A stretch of 64,000 nucleotides of DNA from JAJFFW01 sp038534195 (GCA_038534195.1 JBCAXE010000011.1:1-64000), one strand, 5' to 3'; positions 33,861 through 42,488 are shown, counted from the first letter of the stretch. Notes: generated by a model not told the origin, from the sequence alone. Numbers and translations: made by a program.

Positions 33861-34168
33861 TCTATTGACGGTTTATATCCGCGGGCGGACAACTGTTTCA
33901 AAAGAGTGTCGTCGCCGTCGATTAGCGCTTCTTTCTTCTTTCTGCTCCAGCCTTTGAGTTGGCGTTCAACCGCGACCATTTCATCATAGCGATAGAAGAA
34001 TTCGCTCCAAACCAGCGTCACTGGCCGACGTTTATACGTGTGTGCTGTTTTAAAGACGCCGTCATTGTGCTGGGCGGCGCGATGCTGTGGGTCCTCGCCG
34101 CGATGGGAGCCAATGTAATAGCTGTTATCGGCGCATTTCAGCATATAGACGTAGCCGACTATGCGCAT
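33797..34168 (-). CDS. GIY-YIG nuclease domain protein
   Basis: A 123-residue single-domain GIY-YIG protein of the UvrC N-terminal/Slx1-like COG2827 kind. Motifs: G-Y-V-Y-M-L-K-C (GIY), N-S-Y-Y-I-G-S-H (YIG), an Arg/His in the next helix (Q-H-R-A-A-Q-H-N) and the metal Glu in V-A-V-E-R-Q-L-K-G-W. The last 20 or so residues (from S-R-R-G-C-A-A-P-Q) are encoded by an intergenic repeat copy and are unlikely to be part of the fold. The gene is bracketed by inverted repeat pairs and sits inside the yeaH-spoVR interval. Small nucleases of this type may be linked to such repeats; that is an inference. Confidence 0.88.
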   Translation of the reverse strand: MRIVGYVYMLKCADNSYYIGSHRGEDPQHRAAQHNDGVFKTAHTYKRRPVTLVWSEFFYRYDEMVAVERQLKGWSRKKKEALIDGDDTLLKQLSARGYKPSIDADPSRRGCAAPQDEAEGAET

Positions 34169-34192
34169 AGGGGTTCTCTGTTCTTAAGCGCC

Positions 34193-34319
34193 GCTAATCC
34201 TTGGTGACGGCCGCAATGCGGCCTTCTCAGGATGAGGGTGCGCGCTGTTCGTATTCTAATATCTCGTCCTCGCGCCGCCTCATCCTGAGGGGCGCGAAGC
34301 GCGTCACGAAGGATCAGCG
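34193..34319. repeat. Inverted repeat pair, CCTCATCCTGAGG family (copies 3 and 4)
   Basis: Copy 3 at 34193-34238 and copy 4 at 34278-34319 face each other. Inner stems are GGCCGC-aat-GCGGCC and GCGC-gaa-GCGC. The pair lies between the GIY-YIG gene and yeaH, mirroring copies 1 and 2 on the other side of the nuclease gene. Confidence 0.85.
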
Positions 34320-34334
34320 ACAATACTTCGCCCA

Positions 34335-35657
34335 TCACGCCGCCTCGCTGTTGCTCTTGGCGAACAGCTCTCTGAACACCGGGAAGATATCCTGCGGGCG
34401 CGCAATACGGGTTTGTGCGAATGCCGCCCAATTGGGTGCGAAGGTGCGGTAGGCGCGCCAGAGCTCTGCGCCTGAATCGTCCGACGAGAACACTTCCAGC
34501 TCGCGTTCATCGAGGATCTCGATATAGGCGTAGTACTGACTGATCGGCATGACGCTCTCATTGAGAATTTCAACGCAGCGCTGGGCGTCGCCGGACTGAG
34601 TGTAGCCGTCGGACGCTTGCGCCACATAGATGTTCCATTCGCCGGCTGGGTACCGGTCTTCCTGCACCTCGAGCATTTTTTCGAGCGCCGTGGAGACGAC
34701 CGTGCCGCCTGACTGACGGGAATAAAAGAAGGTCTCCTCGTCCACTTCCTCGGCGTGGTGGGTGTGGCGGATGAACACGACATCCACTTTCTCGTAGCGC
34801 CGCTTCAGGAAGAGATAGAGCAGCATGTAAAAACGCTTTGCGAGGTCTTTCTCGCGCTCGCCCATGGAGCCGGAGACGTCCATGAGGCAGAACATGACCG
34901 CGGCCGTCGTTTGCACCGGCGTCGGCTCATAAGCGTTGTAGCGGACATCCAGTGGGTCGATATAGGGCGCCCAGCGGCGGCGCTTTTCCATCTCTTCAAG
35001 CTTGATGATGATCGCTTTTTTCTCTTCAACCTCGTGCGGCGCAGGTTCGGAGACGCGCTCCAGCTCGAACAACCGTCCTTTAAGCTCGTTCATTTCCTTG
35101 GTCGAAGGACGCCCCAGCGCCAGGCGGCGGCCATGGGCGTTCCTCATGGTACGGATTAGATTGAGATTGGTCGGCGAGCCGACCACCGTGACGCCGGCGC
35201 GCTTATAGGCCGTCGATTTGATTTCTTTCAGCGATCGCTTGACGAGGTTCGGCAATTCCAGGTCTTCAAAGAAGATATCGAGGAATTCGTCCTGCGTCAG
35301 GGTGAACGCGAATTCGTCTTCTGAATCGCCCTCGGTCGACGCTTCCTTGCCGCGGCCCTGGCCTTTACCGCGCGGCGGCTTTTTGATGCGGTCGCCTTCG
35401 CCGAATTCCTTGTTGCCGGGATGAACGCCCTGGCGCTTGCCGGTTTCGGGATTGAGACGGAAGCGCGGCTCTTTGGTTGATTTGGACGGGATCGAGATTT
35501 TCTCGCCCTTGTCGAGCTCCTTCACCGACCGATCCCGGAGCGACTTGTTCACCGCTTCCTTGATCTGCGCGCGCGCCCGCTTCAGGAAGCGCTGGCGGTT
35601 GCCAAGCGACTTACCCTTGGGGTTCTTGCGGCGGTCAATGAAGTGGAACTGCGTCAT
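34335..35657 (-). CDS. yeaH: YeaH/YhbH family protein (DUF444)
   Basis: A 440-residue DUF444 protein. N terminus F-I-D-R-R-K-N-P-K-G-K-S-L-G-N-R-Q-R-F is the family start; a Lys/Gly/Glu-rich linker (about 80-105) follows; the C-terminal half is a von Willebrand A-like domain with the metal-binding D-V-S-G-S-M-G (MIDAS) and T-H-H-A-E-E. YeaH works with the PrkA kinase in stress and starvation responses in enterobacteria. prkA is 74 bases upstream on the same strand; spoVR, its usual neighbour, is displaced by about 1.1 kb. Confidence 0.95.
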   Translation of the reverse strand: MTQFHFIDRRKNPKGKSLGNRQRFLKRARAQIKEAVNKSLRDRSVKELDKGEKISIPSKSTKEPRFRLNPETGKRQGVHPGNKEFGEGDRIKKPPRGKGQGRGKEASTEGDSEDEFAFTLTQDEFLDIFFEDLELPNLVKRSLKEIKSTAYKRAGVTVVGSPTNLNLIRTMRNAHGRRLALGRPSTKEMNELKGRLFELERVSEPAPHEVEEKKAIIIKLEEMEKRRRWAPYIDPLDVRYNAYEPTPVQTTAAVMFCLMDVSGSMGEREKDLAKRFYMLLYLFLKRRYEKVDVVFIRHTHHAEEVDEETFFYSRQSGGTVVSTALEKMLEVQEDRYPAGEWNIYVAQASDGYTQSGDAQRCVEILNESVMPISQYYAYIEILDERELEVFSSDDSGAELWRAYRTFAPNWAAFAQTRIARPQDIFPVFRELFAKSNSEAA

Positions 35658-35731
35658 AGGGATTAGGTTTTAGGGATTGGGGACTAGGGATCGCAAATTA
35701 ATCTGATACCTCATCGCTAATCCCTCCTTTT
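35658..35731. other. G-run spacer between prkA and yeaH
   Basis: The plus strand carries four G-runs (GGG, GGG, GGGG, GGG) with loops of 11, 3 and 4 bases at 35659-35689, ending just before the yeaH start, and AGGGATTAG (35658-35666) is inverted at 35717-35725 (CTAATCCCT). TAGGGAT recurs three times. A G-quadruplex on the yeaH template strand, or a hairpin in the message, is possible. Confidence 0.5.
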
Positions 35732-37681
35732 CTATCCAGCCTTATTCACCCGCATGTACCACTCCACAAGGCGGCGCACTTGCCGCGGCGTGTATCCGCG
35801 ATCGACCATGCGCTCGACGAACTTGTCGTGCTTTTCGGCGGTCTCGGAATCTTTCTTGGAGTCGAATGAGATCACGGGCAGCAGATCCTCAACTTGGGAG
35901 AACATGCGCTTTTCAATGACGTTGCGCAGCTTCTCATAGGACGTCCATTTCGGGTTGCGCCCCTCATTGTTTGCCCGCGCCCGCAACGCGAATTTCACCA
36001 CCTCGTTGCGGAAGTCTTTGGGGTTGGCGATGCCTGCCGGCTTTTCGATTTTTGAAAGCTCCGCATCGAGTGTTGCGCGATCAAGTAGCTGACCGGTGTC
36101 AGGGTCTTTGAAGTCCTGATCTTCGATCCAGGCGTCGGCGTAGGAGATATACCGGTCAAAGAGATTTTGTCCGTACTCGCCATAGCTCTCAAGATAGGCC
36201 TTCTGGATCTCGTTGCCAATAAAGTCGGCGTAGCGCTTGGAAAGCTCCGATTTGATGAAGTCGAGATATTTCTTCTCCACTTCTTCGGGGAACTGCTCGC
36301 GTTTGATGCGGTTTTCCAAAACATACATGAGGTGAACCGGATCCGCGGCGACCTCGTCAGTGTCGAAGTTGAAGGTTTCCGACAAAACTTTGTAAGCGAA
36401 GCGCGTGGAGATACCGTCCATGCCTTCGTCGATGCCGGCGGCGTCGCGATATTCCTGGTGGCTTTTGGCTTTCGGGTCCGTGTCTTTCAGTTTGTCGCCG
36501 TCATAGACCCGCAGTTTGGAATAAAGGTTTGAATTTTCGTGCTCGCGCAGACGCGTGAGAACGGAAAAACGCGCCAGAAGGTCAAGCGTTTCAGGCGCGC
36601 AATTGGCGCCGGCCAGTTCGGAATGCGCCAGAAGCTTTTCATAAATCTGGCGCTCTTCTGTGACCCGCAGGCAGTAAGGCACCTTGATCACATTGATCCG
36701 GTCAAGGAAGGCTTCGTTATTCTTGTTGTTGCGGAAGGTCTGCCACTCGCTTTCGTTGGAGTGTGCGAGGATGATGCCCTGGAAGGGAATGGGGCCGAGC
36801 GCTTCGGTGCCGACGTAATTGCCTTCCTGCGTCGCCGTCAGCAGTGGATGCAGCACCTTAATCGGCGCCTTGAACATCTCGACGAATTCCAAAAGCCCCT
36901 GATTGGCGCGGCAAAGCCCGCCCGAATAGGAATAGGCGTCGGTGTCGTCCTGGCTGAAATGCTCCAGCTTGCGAATGTCGACTTTGCCGACAAGGGCGGA
37001 GATATCCTGATTGTTTTCATCGCCCGGTTCGGTCTTGGAAATGGCAAGCTGGCGCAGCTTTGACGGGAAGAGGCGCACCACTTCAAACTTTGAAATGTCG
37101 CCGCCAAATTCGTCGAGGCGCTTGACCGCCCATGGGCTCATCAGACCGGTGAGGCGGCGCTTTTCGATGCCGTATTTGTCTTCCAGAAGCGATTGTAGCT
37201 CTTCCGACTGGAAAAGGCCGAGCGGGCTTTCAAAGACCGGCGAGATTTCGTCGCCTGCCTTCAAAACATAGATGGGATGTTTTTCCATCAGGTCCTTCAG
37301 GCGTTCGGCGAGCGAGGATTTGCCGCCGCCCACCGGGCCGAGCAAATAGATGATCTGGCGTTTTTCTTCGAGACCCTGTCCGGCGTGACGGAAGAACGAG
37401 ACAATCCGCTCGATCGTGTCCTCCATGCCGTAAAAGCCGTCAAAGGCTTTGTAGTGACGAATGGTGCGGTTGAAGAAGATGCGCGCGAGCCGCGGGTCTT
37501 TCGACGTATCGATCATCTCCGGTTCGCCGATGGCTTGCACCATGCGTTCGGCGGCGGACGCGTAAAGCATCGCATCGTCGCGCGCCGCCAGCAGGTAATC
37601 GCGCAAGGACATCGCGTCCTGCCGCACCTTCTGATAGCTCTCCGAGAAAAGATCAAATACGTCGAGATTTTCGCCAGTCAT
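35732..37681 (-). CDS. prkA: PrkA family serine protein kinase
   Basis: A 649-residue cytoplasmic protein. The N-terminal AAA domain (about 60-400) contains Walker A L-G-P-V-G-G-G-K-S-S-L and the substrate-side G-I-I-L-A-H-S-N-E-S-E-W; the C-terminal part is the PrkA kinase-like domain ending R-Q-V-R-R-L-V-E-W-Y. In E. coli the orthologue is YeaG. Relatives act in nitrogen starvation and stress survival; some have been described as AAA proteases. It heads the prkA-yeaH-spoVR cluster. A terminator-like hairpin lies 78 bases upstream of its ATG. Confidence 0.96.
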   Translation of the reverse strand: MTGENLDVFDLFSESYQKVRQDAMSLRDYLLAARDDAMLYASAAERMVQAIGEPEMIDTSKDPRLARIFFNRTIRHYKAFDGFYGMEDTIERIVSFFRHAGQGLEEKRQIIYLLGPVGGGKSSLAERLKDLMEKHPIYVLKAGDEISPVFESPLGLFQSEELQSLLEDKYGIEKRRLTGLMSPWAVKRLDEFGGDISKFEVVRLFPSKLRQLAISKTEPGDENNQDISALVGKVDIRKLEHFSQDDTDAYSYSGGLCRANQGLLEFVEMFKAPIKVLHPLLTATQEGNYVGTEALGPIPFQGIILAHSNESEWQTFRNNKNNEAFLDRINVIKVPYCLRVTEERQIYEKLLAHSELAGANCAPETLDLLARFSVLTRLREHENSNLYSKLRVYDGDKLKDTDPKAKSHQEYRDAAGIDEGMDGISTRFAYKVLSETFNFDTDEVAADPVHLMYVLENRIKREQFPEEVEKKYLDFIKSELSKRYADFIGNEIQKAYLESYGEYGQNLFDRYISYADAWIEDQDFKDPDTGQLLDRATLDAELSKIEKPAGIANPKDFRNEVVKFALRARANNEGRNPKWTSYEKLRNVIEKRMFSQVEDLLPVISFDSKKDSETAEKHDKFVERMVDRGYTPRQVRRLVEWYMRVNKAG

Positions 37682-38356
37682 GTGTTCACGCTCACCTTAC
37701 TTTTCGCACAGCCGTCTTCATCCGGTTGTCGCCGGCCGCGCAGCCCCGAAACGAAAAACGGCGAGCGACCCTAATCTGGTCCCTCGCCGAAACATCATTC
37801 CAAAAAAATTTGTCGTTCCTGAATTGCGATGACGCAACTTCAATTCGCAATGACGAAGCGCGGCGTTGACCATTCTTCTGATTTGGGGCTGCGCCGGCAA
37901 AACGCAAGCGCGCATTCGAGCATGCTCGCGAAAAATTGTAATCCGGCTTTGCGGTCCCTGAAGGGTCATTGGTCGCCTGTTGCAGTTTCTAAATCGTCGT
38001 TGCTCTTCTCTTCCTGTGTCTCTCCCAAAGGCGTCCTTCCCACCACGCCCTGTACAAACCGACATGATCGTAGCGGCACGCTCTTAATTTTTTCTCACTT
38101 TGGATAAAGTAACAGAATTGCGGCGAAGATACGACAGAGCGTTCCGCCGCATACGGTGAAAATTTTTCCCTGTTGCGTAAATGCTTGTGAAGATGCCGGA
38201 AAAGTTATCGTTGGAGTATTGTGCTAACCGTATGTGATTCGTTTGCGTGGGCCGCGCAAAGTGCGACGCAAAACAAGACGGTGCGCGTTAGCGCTAAAGC
38301 CAACCGACTGCTAATGTCGGAAGAACGCAACGAATGCCTTGTCGCAAGATGCTACC
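37682..38356. other. Long intergenic region upstream of prkA
   Basis: About 675 bases with no supported gene. It holds the terminator-like hairpin at 37751-37789, an inverted pair of ATTGCGATGACG / CGCAATGACG-type repeats at about 37815-37856, the palindrome TTAGCGCTAA (38288-38297) and a small hairpin CCGAC-N7-GTCGG (38304-38320) just before the next gene. Promoters for prkA and the plus-strand gene must lie here. Confidence 0.5.
37751..37789 (-). terminator. Terminator-like hairpin in the prkA leader
   Basis: Reading the minus strand, CGGCGAGGGACC (37789-37778) pairs with GGTCGCTCGCCG (37770-37759), 11 of 12 positions, loop of seven, followed by TTTTTCGT. This has the form of a Rho-independent terminator but sits 70 to 110 bases upstream of the prkA ATG with no minus-strand gene before it within the intergenic region, so it may act as an attenuator. 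Confidence 0.6.
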
Positions 38357-38749
38357 ATGATGGACCTTCTGCAGAGTTTTTTTACCGATCTTAACGCCGG
38401 CCCAACGTGGGTGGTGGTTTGGGTGAATTTCATGAGCGTGGTGATTGGCCTCGCGGTCCCATTTGCGTTTGTGCGGGTGGAGGCGCGTTGGCTGCTGGCG
38501 GTTATGGCCGGGACGATACTTTTTGGCGGGTGGCTCTATGCGAGCGTCGGCTATGAACGGCTTCTCGGTTTGGCCCATGTGGTCTTCTGGACGCCGTTCG
38601 TCATTTATCTATGGCGCCGCCGTGGGCGCTGGCGCGTTAGCGAGACGATCAGCGGCAAGTGGTTGGTCTTGCTCTTCATTGTCATGAGCATATCGCTCGT
38701 CATCGACTATGTTGACGTGGCGCGATACGTCCTCGGTGACCGGCTTTAG
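38357..38749 (+). CDS. Small four-helix membrane protein of unknown function
   Basis: A protein of about 130 residues with four predicted membrane helices (V-V-V-W-V-N-F-M-S-V-V-I-G-L; W-L-L-A-V-M-A-G-T-I-L-F; L-A-H-V-V-F-W-T-P-F-V-I-Y; W-L-V-L-L-F-I-V-M-S-I-S-L-V-I) and a basic loop R-R-R-G-R-W-R. No family recognised. ATG at 38357 is preferred to an in-frame TTG six codons earlier. The next gene follows in the same direction after 38 bases. Confidence 0.7.
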   Translation: MMDLLQSFFTDLNAGPTWVVVWVNFMSVVIGLAVPFAFVRVEARWLLAVMAGTILFGGWLYASVGYERLLGLAHVVFWTPFVIYLWRRRGRWRVSETISGKWLVLLFIVMSISLVIDYVDVARYVLGDRL

Positions 38750-38787
38750 CCGCGGCGGCTGATTGACCAACAATATGAGAGACCTGA

Positions 38788-39267
38788 ATGACGCCGACTG
38801 ACTTCGCTCCCATGACAGCACTCACGGCGCCCGCTTCGCTCGCCGTCAATCAGCGCTATGTGGCGATGCTTTCGCCCCTGACGCTGGAAGGTCTCGGCGA
38901 TCTCGTGGCGCGCGCATGTTACGCCAAGCAGACGGGCGACGGCGCGGCGTTTCTCATCGCGTTCGACCAGGACGGCGCCTATGATAGCGAGAATTTTCAA
39001 TGGTTTAAGGAGCGCTATCGGCGTTTTGTTTATATTGACCGGATTGTCATCGGCGACGCTTTACAACGGCGCGGGCTGGCGCGGCTATTCTATGAGGATT
39101 TAGCGGATTTTGCGCGCAAACACGGCGCCGCTCATCTTTGTGCGGAAGTAAATGTCGAGCCGCCAAACCCCGCATCGCATGCGTTTCATTTGCAATCGGG
39201 ATTTGGGCCGGTCGCGGACGGAACGCTCGGCGCCAAAACCGTGCGCTACTACGTTAAGACCTTATAA
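38788..39267 (+). CDS. GNAT family N-acetyltransferase
   Basis: A 159-residue acetyltransferase. The acetyl-CoA motif A appears as Y-I-D-R-I-V-I-G-D-A-L-Q-R-R-G-L-A-R-L-F in two overlapping halves (the strand, then Q-R-R-G-L-A), followed by C-A-E-V-N and N-P-A-S-H-A-F-H-L-Q-S-G-F typical of the fold's last strands. The substrate is unknown. The stop overlaps that of the convergent phosphatase gene by six bases. Confidence 0.88.
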   Translation: MTPTDFAPMTALTAPASLAVNQRYVAMLSPLTLEGLGDLVARACYAKQTGDGAAFLIAFDQDGAYDSENFQWFKERYRRFVYIDRIVIGDALQRRGLARLFYEDLADFARKHGAAHLCAEVNVEPPNPASHAFHLQSGFGPVADGTLGAKTVRYYVKTL

Positions 39268-39885
39268 AAGGGTTTCTCGTCCGCGCTGCAGCTTATGGGC
39301 GACATCCTGCGGCGCTTTTAGATGGGCCACTTTTTCGCGCTTCATGCCGCAAAGATAACCGCGCAATAATCGCCCGGACGCGCCATGGCCGGTGATGAGC
39401 GCTGGGCCGCGCAGCGAGAGGAGAAAATCGCGGGTGCGTGTCGCCGCATCGGCGTAGCTCTCTCCGCCGGGGATCGTGTAATCCCATTTCGATTCCTGGC
39501 GGCGTTCAAAAACGCCGGGATCGTCGGCGTTGATCTCGTCGGGCGTCTTCCCGTTCCAGGCGCCGAGGTCGATTTCGATCAGGCGATCATCGATCATGAA
39601 ACGCTGACGCGGCAGACCCAGCCGCTCTCTAATGATCTCCATTGTTTCGCGCGCGCGCACGAGCGGGCTGGAGTAAAAGGTGAGCGCGGCGTTGTTCGCG
39701 ATTTCATCGGCGAGGGCGCCGCCATTGCGCGCGGCCTGCGCGCGTCCCGTTTCATTAAGCGCGATGTCGGCGTGGCCCTGAAAGCGGCGTTCCGCGTTCC
39801 AGTCGGTCTGACCGTGGCGCACGAAGTAAATCGGCCATCTCAGACGCACGCGTCCGCCCGGCATGCTTTGTGCGCGATTAAACAT
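39262..39885 (-). CDS. Histidine phosphatase family protein (GpmB-like)
   Basis: A protein of about 207 residues with the phosphoglycerate-mutase-like core: phosphohistidine motif F-V-R-H-G-Q-T-D-W-N, then G-H-A-D-I-A-L-N-E-T-G, catalytic Arg in S-P-L-V-R-A-R-E-T and second His in I-T-G-H-G-A-S-G-R. Probably a broad phosphatase. ATG 39885 is my choice; ATG 39864 and TTG 39915 are also in frame. It diverges from the cupin gene. Confidence 0.88.
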   Translation of the reverse strand: MFNRAQSMPGGRVRLRWPIYFVRHGQTDWNAERRFQGHADIALNETGRAQAARNGGALADEIANNAALTFYSSPLVRARETMEIIRERLGLPRQRFMIDDRLIEIDLGAWNGKTPDEINADDPGVFERRQESKWDYTIPGGESYADAATRTRDFLLSLRGPALITGHGASGRLLRGYLCGMKREKVAHLKAPQDVAHKLQRGRETLL

Positions 39886-39964
39886 GGGTTCAGCCCTGAT
39901 TGCCCCGACGCCCAAAACCTAGTTTGATTTCAGGCGAAGTCCAGTAACGAAAAGGAAAACGCGC

Positions 39965-40414
39965 TTGCTCGATCAATCGATGACCGCCGATGAGGTGATC
40001 GGCCTTCTCGGGCTTGAGCCGCATCCAGAGGGCGGATGGTACCGGCAGACTTTTGAAGACGTGGAAAACGGCGCGCGCGCGGCGTCGACCGCGATTTATT
40101 TCCTTTTGAAGGCCGGCGAATTCTCTCACTGGCACCGCATTGATGCTGTCGAGATCTGGCATTATTACGCTGGCGGGCCGCTCGTTTTGAGCGTCTCTGA
40201 AAACGGCCATGACGTGACAGCGCTGAGGCTGGGGCCCAATCTTGTGGGCGGCGAGCGTCCGCAAGGGATTGTGCCGGCCGGCGCCTGGCAGGCTGCGGAA
40301 AGCCTCGGGCGCTGGACGCTGGTCGGATGTACGGTCGCGCCCGGATTTCAATTCGAAACGTTTGAACTTGCGGCCCCGGACTGGCGCCCGGCGCCGCGCT
40401 CTTCTTCTAGCTGA
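39965..40414 (+). CDS. Cupin superfamily protein (DUF985)
   Basis: A 149-residue cupin: L-G-L-E-P-H-P-E-G-G-W-Y-R-Q-T-F at the N terminus and S-H-W-H-R-I-D-A-V-E-I-W-H-Y-Y-A-G are the DUF985 signatures, with the WHR/E/H set able to hold a metal. Member proteins are of unknown activity. TTG 39965 has AAAAGG about ten bases upstream; ATG 39980 is the alternative. Its 3' end overlaps that of the convergent gene by eight bases. Confidence 0.88.
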   Translation: MLDQSMTADEVIGLLGLEPHPEGGWYRQTFEDVENGARAASTAIYFLLKAGEFSHWHRIDAVEIWHYYAGGPLVLSVSENGHDVTALRLGPNLVGGERPQGIVPAGAWQAAESLGRWTLVGCTVAPGFQFETFELAAPDWRPAPRSSSS

Positions 40415-41582
40415 CGACGTTGAAGGTGAGGCCGGCGTTTTTGATAAGACGTTCGCGAAGCTTTGCGCCGAGGATCGGCGCGGGTGTGTAAACGCCGCCG
40501 AGCGCATCGGCGCATTCCGTTGCAAGGCATATCGCCGCTTCGGCGATGATTTTGGACGTTGAGCCGTAACCCGGATCGCGGTCGCCTGTTACCTTCACCG
40601 TAATTTTTTCACCCTTGGCGGTCTCGCCGATTGCCGCGTATTCATAGAAGCCGGCTTCGCGTTCCTCTTTGGACGGACCTTCTCCGGGCTTCGGCGCATC
40701 TTTGGAATCCATACGCACCTTGGAGATCATCTCCGCCGCCGCTTTGCCCTTGTCGCCCGGGCCCGCAATCATCATTTCGTCATAGACAAAGTCTTCGCCA
40801 TAGGCGTGGCCGAGCAGCGCGTTCGAGCGGTGAATATTTTTTGTATTGATCGTCGCCATGACGAAGGGCGCGAGCCAGACGCCGTCCTCTTCGTAGATAT
40901 CGTTGAGCGGCGGTTGCTCCGGCCCCCTGAAGCCTTCAGACAGGGAGAACGGATCCATTAGCGGCGCCAGAAGCGAGGGGTCCTCTTTCACTTTCGCCAG
41001 GGTCGCTGCGCCCGAGGCCGCGGTGCCGCCGGAAAAAGTTCCTTGCATCTTCACCATGCGCCCTCGCACGCGCGGGCAGGGCCCCCCGAATTTATTCGTC
41101 GCTTCTTCCTGGAGAAACTGGACGCCAAGATCGAACGGAATTGAGTCGAACCCGCAGGAATGAACGATCCGCGCGCCGGAGGCTTTGGCGGCGTCGGAGT
41201 ATTTGCTGATCATCTCGCGCATCCATAGCGGTTCGCCTGAGAGATCGACATAATCGGCGCCCGCCTCGGCGCAGGCGGCGACCAGCGGCTCGCCATAATG
41301 CGTATAGGGACCAACTGTCGTCAACACGCACGTCGCCTGTTCCGCCATCGCTTTTAAGGACGCCGCATCGCCGGCGTCGGCGACGATGAGCGGCGTTTCT
41401 GCGGGCGCGCCCATTTCATCGCGCACGGCGGCGAGCTTTTCCGCCGACCGGCCCGCCATCGCCCACGCGACGCCTGAGCCCGCCGGATAGGTTTTCGCCA
41501 TATATTCGACGACAAGTTTCCCGGTGAAGCCTGTGGCCCCGTAAATCACAACATCGTGTTTTGTGTTCGCCGTCATATTCAT
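40407..41582 (-). CDS. Saccharopine dehydrogenase-like/trans-acting enoyl reductase family protein
   Basis: A 391-residue protein with an N-terminal NAD(P) Rossmann motif V-V-I-Y-G-A-T-G-F-T-G-K-L and W-A-M-A-G-R-S-A-E-K-L, followed by V-L-T-T-V-G-P-Y and Y-V-D-L-S-G-E. This pattern matches saccharopine dehydrogenase-like oxidoreductases related to mycobacterial enoyl reductases and the human SCCPDH protein; true lysine metabolism is unlikely. ATG 41582 has GGGAGAG upstream. Substrate unknown. It diverges from the DUF2490 gene. Confidence 0.88.
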   Translation of the reverse strand: MNMTANTKHDVVIYGATGFTGKLVVEYMAKTYPAGSGVAWAMAGRSAEKLAAVRDEMGAPAETPLIVADAGDAASLKAMAEQATCVLTTVGPYTHYGEPLVAACAEAGADYVDLSGEPLWMREMISKYSDAAKASGARIVHSCGFDSIPFDLGVQFLQEEATNKFGGPCPRVRGRMVKMQGTFSGGTAASGAATLAKVKEDPSLLAPLMDPFSLSEGFRGPEQPPLNDIYEEDGVWLAPFVMATINTKNIHRSNALLGHAYGEDFVYDEMMIAGPGDKGKAAAEMISKVRMDSKDAPKPGEGPSKEEREAGFYEYAAIGETAKGEKITVKVTGDRDPGYGSTSKIIAEAAICLATECADALGGVYTPAPILGAKLRERLIKNAGLTFNVVS

Positions 41583-41765
41583 GCTCTCCCGATTTGTGTT
41601 GATGATGCGCGCTCGTCTTAGGGCCCTCTAATAGGACTCTGGTGAGGTGAGGTCTATGGAGACACGCAGACGCGACGGGTCAAATGTCGCGTTGATGAGC
41701 GCCATTTTCGCCCGCAAACTGTACAGAGGGGCCAAAAATTTGAGACACGAGAGGGGATCTGGCGA

Positions 41766-42446
41766 ATGTTGACAATAGGCAGGCGTATAGCGCTTGGCGT
41801 GCTCGCGCTTGCAATGACAGCGGGACCGTGCGCCGCGCAGGACACGCAATTCTGGACGGCGCTGTTCGCAAACGGCCCTGTCGAAGAAGACGGGCGCTTC
41901 CTTCTCTGGTTCGACGGTCATGCGCGTTATAGCGAAGATGTGAGCCGGCTCGGCGTGTCGATCATCAGACCGGGTGTCGGCTACAAGGTGAACGAGCGCG
42001 TGTCGCTGTGGGCCGGCTACGCTTATGTGGTCTCCCGCGCTGACGGGCGCGACAACATCATCGACAATCGCATCTGGCAGCAGGCGACCTACAAGATCGC
42101 ATCCGGCGATTGGGGCGCGCTAACGGGCCGCGCACGCCTTGAGCAACGCTTCCTCAGCACTGGCGATGAAACCGCGCACCGGTTACGGCAATTCGTACGC
42201 TATTCAAAACCGGTCAGTCCGCGCTGGACGGTGACCGGGTGGAACGAAACCTTCATCGCCCTCAACGACACGGACGCAGGGATTAGTAGCGGCTACGATC
42301 AAAACCGGACCTTCATGGGCATGCGATGGAAACCGGCCAGTCGCTTTGCGCTCGAAGGGGGCTATCTCTTAAACCACATAAACAGAGCTGATGGGGACGA
42401 CAGTACGAACCATAATGCGTCACTCAGTATCGTGACGAGTTTTTAG
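41766..42446 (+). CDS. DUF2490 outer-membrane beta-barrel protein
   Basis: A 226-residue protein with a signal peptide (about 1-24, ending C-A-A-Q) and a mature part of amphipathic beta strands: F-W-T-A-L-F-A-N-G, G-R-F-L-L-W-F-D-G-H-A-R-Y, S-L-W-A-G-Y-A-Y-V, and A-R-L-E-Q-R-F in the middle, ending in a terminal Phe. This is the DUF2490 family, thought to form small outer-membrane barrels; function unknown. GAGAGGGG precedes the ATG. Confidence 0.88.
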   Translation: MLTIGRRIALGVLALAMTAGPCAAQDTQFWTALFANGPVEEDGRFLLWFDGHARYSEDVSRLGVSIIRPGVGYKVNERVSLWAGYAYVVSRADGRDNIIDNRIWQQATYKIASGDWGALTGRARLEQRFLSTGDETAHRLRQFVRYSKPVSPRWTVTGWNETFIALNDTDAGISSGYDQNRTFMGMRWKPASRFALEGGYLLNHINRADGDDSTNHNASLSIVTSF

Positions 42447-42488
42447 GCGTACTTAGCACCAGCGTGAAACGCCAGAACGTATTCCACC

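Noticed and set aside
31691..37681. prkA-yeaH-spoVR as evidence of sporulation
   Set aside because: These genes are widespread in non-sporulating proteobacteria; no other sporulation gene is present.
37718..38065. 115-residue minus-strand frame upstream of prkA
   Set aside because: It reads through the prkA leader hairpin and an intergenic repeat; not coding in character.
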